A DNA stretch of 64,000 nucleotides from an uncultured bacterium. Lineage in GTDB: Bacteria > Bacillota > Clostridia > TANB77 > CAG-508. Position numbers and translations under genes: made by a program. The DNA lies in NCBI GenBank assembly GCA_905215935.1, contig CAJMRY010000003.1, forward strand, positions 215,052 to 279,051, in the 5' to 3' direction. Below are positions 56,444-64,000 of the stretch, in pieces. Under the pieces are notes generated by a model. The model had not been told where the DNA came from. It was given only the letters and a program-made list of their open reading frames with translations, and did no database searches. How positions within the stretch are numbered: the first letter of the stretch is position 1; every line of letters begins with the position of its first letter.

Positions 56444-57218
56444 TTATTTTGCATTTATTCTAAGTATATTTTCTACTCGACAAGTTTCGTCATTTATTTC
56501 AAAAATACATCCATTAAATGAACAATTTCCTTCAGCTAATTTATATCTTTCTGGTAATGATGTTACAAATCTCTTTATAGAAGCTTCTACATCCATACCA
56601 ATAACAGATTTACTAGGACCTGTCATTCCAATATCTGTTATATATGCAGTACCTTTTTCAAGGATTTTTTCATCTGCTGTTTGTACATGAGTATGTGTTC
56701 CATATAAAATTGTAACTTTTCCATCTAAAAAATATCCCATTGCTATTTTTTCTGCTGTAGCTTCTGCATGGAAATCTACAATTATAATATCTGCATTATC
56801 TTTTAACTTTTCTACCAAATCCTTTGCAACTAGAAATGGATTTTCTGATAATACATTCATATCTGTTCTTCCTATTAAATTTATTACTGCAATTTTCTTG
56901 CCTTTGCAATTATATATTCCATACCCTTTACCGAACTACACCTTTTGAATAGTTAGCTGGTCTAATTATTTGTGGATGATCTATAAAACTAAATATATCT
57001 TTTTTTCCCCATGTATGATTTCCCATTGTAATTACATCAATTTTTAAATTAATCATACATTCAAAAATTTTAGTTGTTATTCCCATTCCTCCTGCTGAAT
57101 TTTCACCATTAACAATACAAAAATCTATATTATGTTCTTGCTTTATTTTTGGCAACATTTCTTTTAGTTTTTTTACACCATTTTCGCCTACTATGTCTCC
57201 AACTGCTAATATCTTCAA
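56444..57218 (-). CDS. ymdB: YmdB-family metallophosphoesterase, read through one CGGT site
   Basis: Phosphodiesterase (2',3'-cyclic nucleotide type) that in Bacillus affects biofilm versus motility choices, 257 residues when read through. VGDIVGENG near residue 6, IVNGENSAGG near 34 and MGNHTWGKKD near 65 give the metal site in the first part. CGGT (56933-56930, after GTT) read as Gly gives SKGVVGKGYGIYN, the family's G-x-G-Y-G region, then HAEATAEK and YGTHTHVQTADEKIL in the second part. Without it the enzyme lacks half its metal ligands. Confidence 0.9.
56930..56933 (-). other. +1 recoding site CGGT in ymdB
   Basis: Preceding codon GTT. The shift removes an immediate TAA and restores GVVGKGYGIYN. 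Confidence 0.88.
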
Positions 57219-57472
57219 GTTTCATCTTCCTTTCCAAATAACTTACATGTACATCATACTATATGAAATATAGAAAATCAAGGAAAAATATTTTTTATTT
57301 TTATACTACTTGTCCCAAAGTTATAATTAATAAACACATAAAATATCAATTTGAGAATTCCTTATATTAACTCTTTTATTATATATTAAACCTTTTAACT
57401 AAAATATTATAAATCAATCTATTTATGTTCTATGTAAATGATGTGTTTAATTAAACACACCTATATATTCAT

Positions 57473-57715
57473 TTAATACTTTTTATTACATTTTAACATA
57501 ATAATTCTTATAATTAGTAAAAGTACTAATACTGCTATTAACACAATTATTGCAGGTAACGATATTAATATAGCTATACTTGTTAATGCTCCAACTAATA
57601 AACCTACTGAAAATGCTAAAGCTATTGATATTATAAATACTATTAAATCTATACAACATCTTTTTTTATCTTTTCTACAACACTCTTTTTTCTCACATAC
57701 ATATTCTTCCATCAT
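57473..57715 (-). CDS. Small Cys-rich membrane protein, unknown
   Basis: An 80-residue protein. The N-terminus holds five Cys in 20 residues (YVCEKKECCRKDKKRCC) and is followed by two strong membrane helices (about 25-72) and a basic end. GGAGGGTGAGTATATT precedes two ATGs. The Cys cluster could bind metal or be acylated. I do not recognise a family. Confidence 0.65.
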   Translation of the reverse strand: MMEEYVCEKKECCRKDKKRCCIDLIVFIISIALAFSVGLLVGALTSIAILISLPAIIVLIAVLVLLLIIRIIMLKCNKKY

Positions 57716-57806
57716 AATATACTCACCCTCCTTATAGCACTTCTTTTTCTTGGTGCTATTAATATATTATATGAATCAGATATATCATTGTTCCTATTTG
57801 ATAAAA

Positions 57807-57856
57807 AAATACACCTAAGATATCAAATTCTTTATTTGACATCTTTTGGTGCATTT
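57807..57856 (-). terminator. Terminator of the 35-residue peptide gene
   Basis: On the minus strand a long imperfect stem (GCACCAAAAGATGTCAAAT with its near complement) ends in TTTTTTT. Confidence 0.75.
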
Positions 57857-57864
57857 TAAAAATT

Positions 57865-57972
57865 TCAACCAAAAATTTTTTTAACTAACATTGATGCAAT
57901 TCCTACACCTATGATAGTACATCCTAAAAGAATACTAACTACAGCCAGTATAGTTTTTACAATTCTTTTCAC
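57865..57972 (-). CDS. 35-residue membrane peptide, GTG start
   Basis: A frame reading VKRIVKTILAVVSILLGC, then TIIGVGIASMLVKKIFG, starts at GTG nine bases after AGAAAGAAGG and ends just before a strong terminator. It would form one membrane helix with basic ends. A GC-to-T-run terminator directly behind so short a frame supports a real gene. The role is unknown; small membrane regulator, toxin or leader are possible. Confidence 0.5.
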   Translation of the reverse strand: MKRIVKTILAVVSILLGCTIIGVGIASMLVKKIFG

Positions 57973-58209
57973 TGTTTTAAACCTTCTTTCTAAAATTAGT
58001 ACATTTATTATATTATTCTAAGCTAACACAAATTTCAATGATTTTTCTTGTTTTTTATAAATAGTTATATTTTCCAATAAAAATATAACTAAAATTAATA
58101 TATTTAAAAATACAAGTTACCATTTTTTTCTTTAAAGAATAAAATATGTATATCTATAAGCCTTTTAGTAGATACTATATTTATGTAATAGAAAGGAGTC
58201 TTCCCATTT

Positions 58210-59073
58210 ATGAAATCTTTTTGTATAAAAACAAATAACAATACAATAATAGAATATCTACTAAAAAATATATCAGAGTTAAATATAGAAAATGTCTACT
58301 ATAGTTCTAATAAATTCAAATTATATAATAATGTAATTATACATTACTTAGGAAAAGAGATTTCTTTATTTTATAATAAACTATCTAATATTATTACCGA
58401 TTGTATTATTAATTTTTATGAAGAGAAATTAATTAATCATATTTTAAACTATAATTATTTCTATTTTGATTTTTATGAAAAAAATGAAATAATGCAAGAA
58501 TGTACTAATCTTCTAGATATTAAAGAAACAAGCGATTTTACTTATAGAAGAGAATGTATTTTCGCTAATTTACTTAAATATTTAAAAGAAAATAATTCTA
58601 TGATTCTTTCTGGGTTTGTTAACTTCAGGTTACAAAGTTATATTAAATCTATAGATTCCGCTGTAGACATTGCTGTAAATAAATTTATATTAGAAAAGGA
58701 ATATAAAGAATTCATAGAACTCTTAAAATTATATATAAAATCTAAAGAGCCAAATATAGATTCAATCCATCTAATTTATATGAATGAAGATTCAATTTTA
58801 TTAGATGAAAATAAAAATATTCTAGCAATTTCACAAGATGTGTTTAACGCAAAATATTTATCAGATATATCATTTTCATCTAATGATTATATATTAAATA
58901 CTCTATTAGATCTAATTCCAAAAGAAATAAATATACATTTAATTCAAGGTGATGATGAATTTATCCAAACTTTAAAATTAATATTTGAAAACAGAATACA
59001 CATTTGTAATGACTGTGATATTTGTAAGACATATAGATTAATAAATAAAGAATTATCTTCTAGAACAAAATAA
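58210..59073 (+). CDS. ytxC: YtxC-like sporulation protein
   Basis: A 287-residue protein matching the putative sporulation protein YtxC. Features are an alpha/beta N-terminus, RRECIFANLLKYLKENNS near residue 115, FVNFRLQSYIKSIDSAVD near 137 and the closing IHICNDCDICKTYR, with a C-x2-C-x2-C cluster near residue 268. The function is not established. AAAGGAGTCTTCCC precedes the ATG. It is 56 bp upstream of the GT2 gene. Confidence 0.85.
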   Translation: MKSFCIKTNNNTIIEYLLKNISELNIENVYYSSNKFKLYNNVIIHYLGKEISLFYNKLSNIITDCIINFYEEKLINHILNYNYFYFDFYEKNEIMQECTNLLDIKETSDFTYRRECIFANLLKYLKENNSMILSGFVNFRLQSYIKSIDSAVDIAVNKFILEKEYKEFIELLKLYIKSKEPNIDSIHLIYMNEDSILLDENKNILAISQDVFNAKYLSDISFSSNDYILNTLLDLIPKEINIHLIQGDDEFIQTLKLIFENRIHICNDCDICKTYRLINKELSSRTK

Positions 59074-59129
59074 AAATATTTACTCCAAATAAAATATGTG
59101 GTATATTTTTAATATTGGAGGTTGCATTT

Positions 59130-60090
59130 ATGGAAAATGAAAAAAAATTAGTATCAATATTAGTACCAGCATATAATGAAGAAGAAGTTTTAAACATGTT
59201 ATATGAAAGATTAAGAAAAATTATAGATTCAAATACCAAATATAATTTTGAAATTTTATTTATTAATGATGGAAGCAAAGATAATACTCTTAAAATAATT
59301 AAAGATTTAAGAAAAAAAGACTCTAGTGTATGTTATTTAAATCTTTCTAGAAATTTTGGAAAAGAAACTGCAATGATTGCAGGTCTTGATTATGTAAAAG
59401 GAGATTGTGTAATTATAATCGATGCAGACTTGCAAGATCCTCCTGAGCTAATTCCTGAAATGATAAAATTTTGGGAAGAAGGTTACGATGATGTGTATGC
59501 AAAAAGAAAATCTAGAAAAGGAGAAACTTTCTTAAAAAAATTCACATCTAAAATGTATTATAAAACTTTACAAAGTGTAACTAATATAGAAATACAAAAA
59601 GACACAGGAGATTTTAGACTTTTAGATAGACGTTGTATTGAGGCTCTAAAATCTTTAAGAGAATCTGAAAGGTATACCAAAGGATTATTTAGCTGGATTG
59701 GTTATAATAAAAAAGAATTATTGTACGATAGAGACCCAAGAGCTGCTCGGAAAAACAAAATGGAATTATGGTAAATTAATAAATTTATCTATTGATGGTA
59801 TTACATCTTTTACTACATCACCTCTTAGATGGTCTGCAATTATAGGAATTTTAGTTTCTATTGTTGGTTTTATTTATATGTTAATTATAATATTTAAAAC
59901 AATAATATCTGGAATAGACGTGCCTGGTTATGCATCAACCTTAGTTGTAATTCTATTCTTAGGCGGATTACAATTAATATTCTTAGGTGTAATTGGTGAA
60001 TATTTAGGTCGAGCTTTTTATGAATCTAAAAATAGACCTTTATACTTTGTTGATGAATATAATGGTGAGAAAGAAACAAATATAAAATAG
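59130..60090 (+). CDS. GT2 glycosyltransferase (GtrB/polyprenyl-phosphate type), read through one CGGA site
   Basis: Transfers a sugar from a nucleotide donor to a membrane lipid phosphate; 319 residues when read through. The N-terminal GT-A domain has VPAYNEEEVL near residue 13, FINDGSKDNT near 45, DADLQDPPELI near 93 and the acceptor motif DTGDFRLLDRR near 155. CGGA (59748-59751, after GCT) read as Gly gives DPRAAGKTKWNYGKL, then the amphipathic LSIDGITSF and two C-terminal membrane helices. Without the shift these helices are lost. The start is the ATG nine bases after GGAGG. Confidence 0.92.
59748..59751 (+). other. +1 recoding site CGGA in GT2
   Basis: Preceding codon GCT. The shift restores RAAGKTKWNYGKLINL, a strongly conserved segment. 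Confidence 0.92.
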
Positions 60091-60103
60091 AATATGATAT
60101 AAA

Positions 60104-60151
60104 AAAGAATGAAAAGCATTAAATTTAAAATTTCATGCTTTTCATTCTTTT
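60104..60151. terminator. Bidirectional terminator between GT2 and recG
   Basis: AAGAATGAAAAGCAT / ATGCTTTTCATTCTT perfect stem of about 15 bp with A and T runs between converging genes. Confidence 0.8.
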
Positions 60152-60349
60152 ATTTTATTGGTTTTAAGTTAAAATATAATTACAAACGAACATTCTTTAA
60201 GAATATTGTAGTTTGTATTTATTAATCTTCTTTGTATATTTTTCGTAAACTCACTGTTGTTAACTACTTTTATTATAAATCTATACAATATTATTAATTA
60301 TTTCTAAAAAAATCTTTTCAAATCTCATTTTAATTTTTATACAATTAAT

Positions 60350-62409
60350 TTAAATTTCAATTCTATCTCTAAACTTACTTTCCACAATCTCTTTTAGCTT
60401 CTTATTTTTCTCTAAATTTAAACCGAGGATCTTCTTCTTCAATTCTTCGAGCTAAATCTTGAACCTGTTTCAAAATGGGAATATCTTCAAATAAATTTGC
60501 AATTTTAAATTCAGGAATCCCATGCTGTTTAGTTCCAAAAAATTCTCCAGAGCCTCTTAATTCCAAATCCTTTTCTGCAACTACAAAACCATCATTTGTA
60601 TCTTGCATAATTTTCATTCTTTGTCTTACCACATCAGATTTAGAATTATATTTTAATATACAATAAGATTTATATTCACCCCTACCTACTCTTCCTCTTA
60701 ATTGGTGAAGCTGAGCTAAGCCAAATCTTTCTGCATTTTCAATAACCATTATACTGCTGTTTGGAACATTTACTCCAACCTCAATAACTGTTGTAGAAAT
60801 TAATATATCGATTTTTCCATCTTTAAAATCTAACATTATTTCATCTTTTTCCTTTGGTTTCATTTTACCATGTATATATTCAACTCTATATCCTTTAAAT
60901 GTTTCGTTTTTATATTTTTCTGCAAGTTCTACAACAGCCTTTGCATCTATCTCTTCATTTTCTTCTACTAAAGGACATACAATATAACACTGTCTTCCTT
61001 CATCTACAAGCTTCTTTACAAAGTTATTTACTCTTTCTTCCATGCCTTTTGTTACTGCAAAAGTATCTATCTTTTTTCTATTAGGAGGTAATTCATCTAT
61101 AACAGATATATCCAAATCTCCATACAAAATAAGTGCAAGTGTTCTTGGAATAGGTGTTGCAGTCATTACTAAAACATCTGGATTTTGCCCTTTAGAAGCA
61201 ATTTTACTTCTCTGTCTTACACCAAATCTATGCTGTTCATCTGTAATTACTAAACCTAAATTTTTAAAAACCACATTATCTTCCAAAATTGCATGTGTAC
61301 CAATTAATATATCTATTTCTCCATTTTTTAATCTTTCTAATATATCTTCTTTTTTCTTTTTTGTAATACTACTTACTAATAGTTCACATTTAATATTATA
61401 TTTTTCTAAAATTCCGAGTAAAACTTTCTAAATGCTGACTTGCTAAAATTGATGTAGGAGCCATAATAGCTGCTTGATATCCACATTTTACTGCTTTATA
61501 TGCAGATATTATAGATACTATTGTTTTTCCAGAACCTACATCTCCTTGTAACAATCTATTCATAGATTTATTATTATCCATATCATTTTCAATTTCCTTT
61601 AAAACTCTTAATTGAGCATTAGTAAGTAGAAATGGCAAATCTTTTATAATCTCTTCAAACTTAATATTAGAATCAAATTTAATTCCTTTTATATCTTTAT
61701 TATATCTATTTTTTAATCCAAGTAATGCAAGTTGCAGAGTTAAAAGTTCCTCAAAGACCAATCTCTTTCTGGCCTTTTTAAATTCATCAAACTCTTCTGG
61801 AAAATGAATTTCTTTTGTTGCATCATTTATTCTTAAAAGATTATAATCATTTAATATATATTCTGGCAAACTTTCTTCTAAATTTCCTCCTACCTGCTCT
61901 AATCCATTTTCTATAATCTTTCTTAATATATTTTGTGATAAACTATATGTAGATGAATATATTGGGATAATTCTTCCTGTATTATTTTTAGTATTTACAT
62001 CATCAAAAACAGGTGAACTCATCTCAAATTTTCCCATTCTAATATTAGCTTTTCCAAAAAAATAATAAGTTTCTCCAACAAAAAATTTATTTTTAAGATA
62101 GCTTTGATTAAACCAAATAATAGTACATTTAGCTGTTTCATCTTGTACTAATAACTTATACATACACATTCTGTTTTTTAATCTTATTTCTACAATTTTG
62201 GAAACTACAACTGCTTTTATTAATGCTTCTTCTCCATCTACTAAATTTTTAATACATCTTGGTTTACTTCTATCTTCATAATCTCTTGGATAATATGTAA
62301 TTAAATCTTCTAATGTAAAAATCCCTATTTTATTTAATAAATTCACTCTATTAGGTCCTACACCTTTAATATATTTTACATCTTTTTTTAAATCTAACAT
62401 AAAATTCAC
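60350..62409 (-). CDS. recG: ATP-dependent DNA helicase RecG, read through two CGG sites
   Basis: Branch-migration helicase for stalled forks, about 685 residues when read through, the usual length. The wedge/OB domain spans about 1-230. LLQGDVGSGKTIV (Walker A) is near residue 285, ITDEQHRFGV near 380, MTATPIPRTLAL near 408 and QLRGRVGRGE near 560. CGGA at 61416-61413 (after ACT) gives LESFTGILEKYN and is essential. CGGT at 60425-60422 (after CCT) changes a premature end at DPRFKFREK into DPGLNLEKNKKLKEIVESKF, which matches the normal RecG C-terminus and moves the stop to 60350. The start is GTG 62409 or ATG 62400. Confidence 0.92.
60422..60425 (-). other. +1 recoding site CGGT near the recG C-terminus
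   Basis: Preceding codon CCT. Read straight, the protein ends seven residues later. The shift gives the typical RecG tail D-P-x-L-x-x-x-x-N-x-x-L. Confidence 0.78.
61413..61416 (-). other. +1 recoding site CGGA in recG
   Basis: Preceding codon ACT. The shift restores HLESFTGILEKYNIKCELL between the helicase motifs. Confidence 0.9.
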
Positions 62410-62571
62410 AACTGCTCCTTCCAAACGATAGTTCTATTATTACACAATAAAATTTATTTGTAAATATTTTTATTTTTGTTTATTTTTTTATATTGTTGGC
62501 ATATAATAAATATAAATTAAAATGACCCAAATTCTCAGTCCCCATTTTGAGTCAAAATTTGGAGGTAAATT

Positions 62572-63586
62572 ATGAAAAATTATAAATTAGCAATTGTTGG
62601 TGCTACTGGAGTAGTAGGTACTACTGCACTAAAAGTTTTAGAAGAAAAAAAATTACCAATCCATGAATATGTATTTTTCTCATCATATCGATCTAGTGGA
62701 AAAAAAATAAAATTTATGGGTAAGGAATATACTGTTAGAGAATTAAAAGAAGATTCCTTTGATGAAGGTTTTGATTTTGCAATTTTCTCTTGTCGGCTCA
62801 GAAGCTTCAAAAAAATATTCTCCAATAGCTGCATCTAAAGGATGTATTGTTATTGATAATAGTAATGCTTTTAGAATGGATGAAAATGTTCCACTAGTTG
62901 TTCCTGAAGTAAATAAAGATGAAATTTTTAAAAACAAAGGAATTATTGCTAATCCCAATTGTTCTACCATTCAAGCAGTTGTTGCCTTAAAGCCATTAGA
63001 TGACAAGTATACTATAAAGAGGATTGTTTATTCTACATATCAAGCAGTTTCTGGAGCAGGTTCAAAAGGAATTCACGATTTAGAAAACGGCATTTCTTCT
63101 TATCTAAATAAAACAGAATCTTACGCTTTAGAAAAATTCCCTCATCCAATTTTTAATAATTGCATACCACATATAGATGTATTTTTAGATAATGGATACA
63201 CTAAAGAAGAAGAAAAAATGATTAATGAAACTAGAAAAATACTGGGAAATCCAGATTTAAAAATAACAGCAACAACAGTAAGAGTTCCCGTTTTTAATTC
63301 TCATAGTGAATCTATAAATATAGAATTTGAAAAAGATTTTGATATAGCTGATGTTGTAAATACATTAAAAAATGCTCCTGGAATTATTATTCAAGATAAT
63401 CCAGACACAAACTTCTACCCACTTTCTTCAAATATATCTGGTAAAAATGATGTATTTGTTGGAAGAATTAGACGTGACTATAGTGTAGATTCTGGTATTA
63501 ATATATGGGTTGTTGCAGATAACATTAGAAAGGGAGCTGCAACTAATGCCATTCAAATTTTAGAAGAATTGATTAGTAAAAAATAA
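62572..63586 (+). CDS. asd: Aspartate-semialdehyde dehydrogenase, read through one CGGC site
   Basis: Reduces aspartyl phosphate to aspartate semialdehyde for lysine, diaminopimelate, threonine and methionine synthesis; 337 residues when read through. VGATGVVGTTALKVL is the N-terminal NADP loop. CGGC (62794-62797, after TGT) read as Gly gives AIFSCGSEASKKYSP, the family's F-S-A-G-x-x-x-S-K. Then follow IANPNCSTIQ near residue 125 with the catalytic Cys, and the late NSHSESINIEF. GGAGGTAAATT precedes the ATG. It is the only CGGC among the 19 sites. Confidence 0.92.
62794..62797 (+). other. +1 recoding site CGGC in asd
   Basis: Preceding codon TGT. The shift restores FSCGSEASKKYSP. The base pattern differs from the common CGGA but the residue is again Gly. 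Confidence 0.9.
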
Positions 63587-63712
63587 ACTTTTATAACTTT
63601 ATTTTTACAAATACAAATATCAATAAAAAATTTAATCATCAAATAATAAATACTCTATGTTTTATGCATTAAAAATACATTTCAATGTAAATATTTTATA
63701 TAACTTTTATAA

Positions 63713-63753
63713 AAAGGCTATCAAGTAATTTGAAAATATTACTTAATAGCCTA
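63713..63753 (-). terminator. Terminator of the surface-protein gene
   Basis: On the minus strand TAGGCTATTAAGTAAT pairs imperfectly with ATTACTTGATAGCCT and is followed by TTTTT. Confidence 0.8.
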
Positions 63754-63761
63754 AATTTATT

Positions 63762-64000
63762 TTATTTTAACATTTTTCTAGATCTTATAAATACTACAGT
63801 TCCAACTATAGCTATACCTGCTACTACAAATATTATTGTATTTGTAATACCTGTTTGTGGTATTTTTCCAGGAGCTGTCGTTTTATCTCCAGCTGTAACT
63901 GTATATTTTATTGTGCTTCCATCTTTTGCAACTAATGTTATATCTTCACTTGTACCTTTATCCATTACTTTCCAAATAGATTTTCCATCTTCACCTAATG
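63762..64000 (-). CDS. C-terminal end of a sortase-anchored surface protein (partial)
   Basis: The last 79 residues of a larger protein that continues beyond the window edge without an internal stop. They hold a small Ig-like or repeat-type segment (ITLVAKDGSTIKYTV). A sorting signal follows: the pentapeptide IPQTG, a hydrophobic helix and the basic tail RSRKMLK. IPQTG is a variant of LPxTG, so covalent cell-wall attachment is likely. Confidence 0.8.
   Translation of the reverse strand, partial: LGEDGKSIWKVMDKGTSEDITLVAKDGSTIKYTVTAGDKTTAPGKIPQTGITNTIIFVVAGIAIVGTVVFIRSRKMLK

Noticed and set aside
4408..62797. Treating the fourteen interrupted genes as pseudogenes
   Set aside because: Essential genes (relA, pgi, pfk, asd) are among them. 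Each break is the same one-base pattern at CGG and the rest of each protein is conserved.
4408..62797. Systematic sequencing or base-calling insertion of C before GG
   Set aside because: All 19 are in one codon phase and none falls in non-Gly contexts, which a frame-blind error would not do. It cannot be fully excluded without reads.
4408..62797. Simple reassignment of CGG to another amino acid (triplet)
   Set aside because: A triplet reading of any amino acid leaves the frame closed within a few codons; a fourth base must be consumed.

Overview
The window is a single strongly AT-rich stretch of a low-GC, endospore-forming Firmicute, most likely an uncultured gut-type Clostridia. The spore genes spoIIP, spoIVA, spoVS, gerW and ytxC, butyrate kinase, a T-box leader on thrS and good GGAGG ribosome sites all point that way. 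Nearly all of it is ordinary chromosome: translation and stringent response (hisS, thrS, relA), DNA repair (recJ, recA, recX, recG, scpA), central metabolism (pgi, pfk, deoB, asd, coaD, buk), glucan metabolism (a GT4 glycosyltransferase, a DUF4912 protein and a GH57 branching enzyme), envelope proteins (VanW, D-Ala-D-Ala carboxypeptidase, a CAP protein, an LPxTG-type anchor) and several transporters. No prophage, CRISPR array or rRNA is visible; there is one tRNA (Leu, CAA).

The exceptional signal is in the reading frames. Fourteen well-conserved genes appear broken, and in every one the break is the same. A CGG triplet stands in codon phase, and the frame continues only if the ribosome advances four bases (CGGA, CGGT or CGGC) for one residue. 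That residue falls where the family normally has glycine, because dropping the C leaves GGA, GGT or GGC. I count 19 such sites (14 CGGA, 4 CGGT, 1 CGGC), with three in the acyl-ACP thioesterase and two each in the GT4 enzyme, the VanW lipoprotein and RecG. In 16 of 19 the preceding codon ends in T. In the same native genes I found no in-phase CGG used as arginine, while the same letters in another phase (TTC GGA, ATC GGA, AGC GGA, TCG GCA) are read normally. This fits constitutive +1 recoding of CGG (an unread, hungry codon with out-of-frame Gly-tRNA pairing, or a four-base-reading tRNA) better than random pseudogenes or a frame-blind sequencing error. The one gene that uses CGG as Arg is a patatin-like phospholipase at 2775-3590, which looks imported and has its own palindromic operator.

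Layout: 1-5.1 kb MATE-like exporter, buk, imported patatin, pgi. 5.3-12.7 kb spoIIP-hisS-(REP pair)-MBL hydrolase-relA-recJ, all on the minus strand. 12.8-17.6 kb phosphoesterase, aldo/keto reductase-like, CYTH, lipoprotein, HExxH membrane protein, YlbF, with further REP copies. 17.7-22.1 kb glucan genes, then coaD. 22.9-27.8 kb B3/4 protein, DUF6320 and a condensation-type acyltransferase, NatAB-like exporter. 28-30.7 kb tRNA-Leu and small secreted or membrane proteins with a GyrI-like remnant. 31-36.9 kb MBL/DUF3006, radical SAM, F420-ligase-like, thioesterase, deoB. 36.9-43.6 kb a 764-residue coiled-coil orphan, HAD phosphatase, T-box/thrS, CAP protein. 43.7-50 kb spoIVA, a convergent type I toxin-antitoxin locus, YIP1-like, pfk, vanW, dac. 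50.2-57.7 kb gerW/DUF2953, scpA-recX-recA, peptide-binding protein, spoVS, ymdB. 57.8-64 kb a small peptide gene, ytxC, GT2, recG, asd and the 3' end of a sortase-anchored protein.

Coordinates of recoded genes are given as one span that includes the skipped base. Family names come from recognising motifs by eye; no database search was possible.
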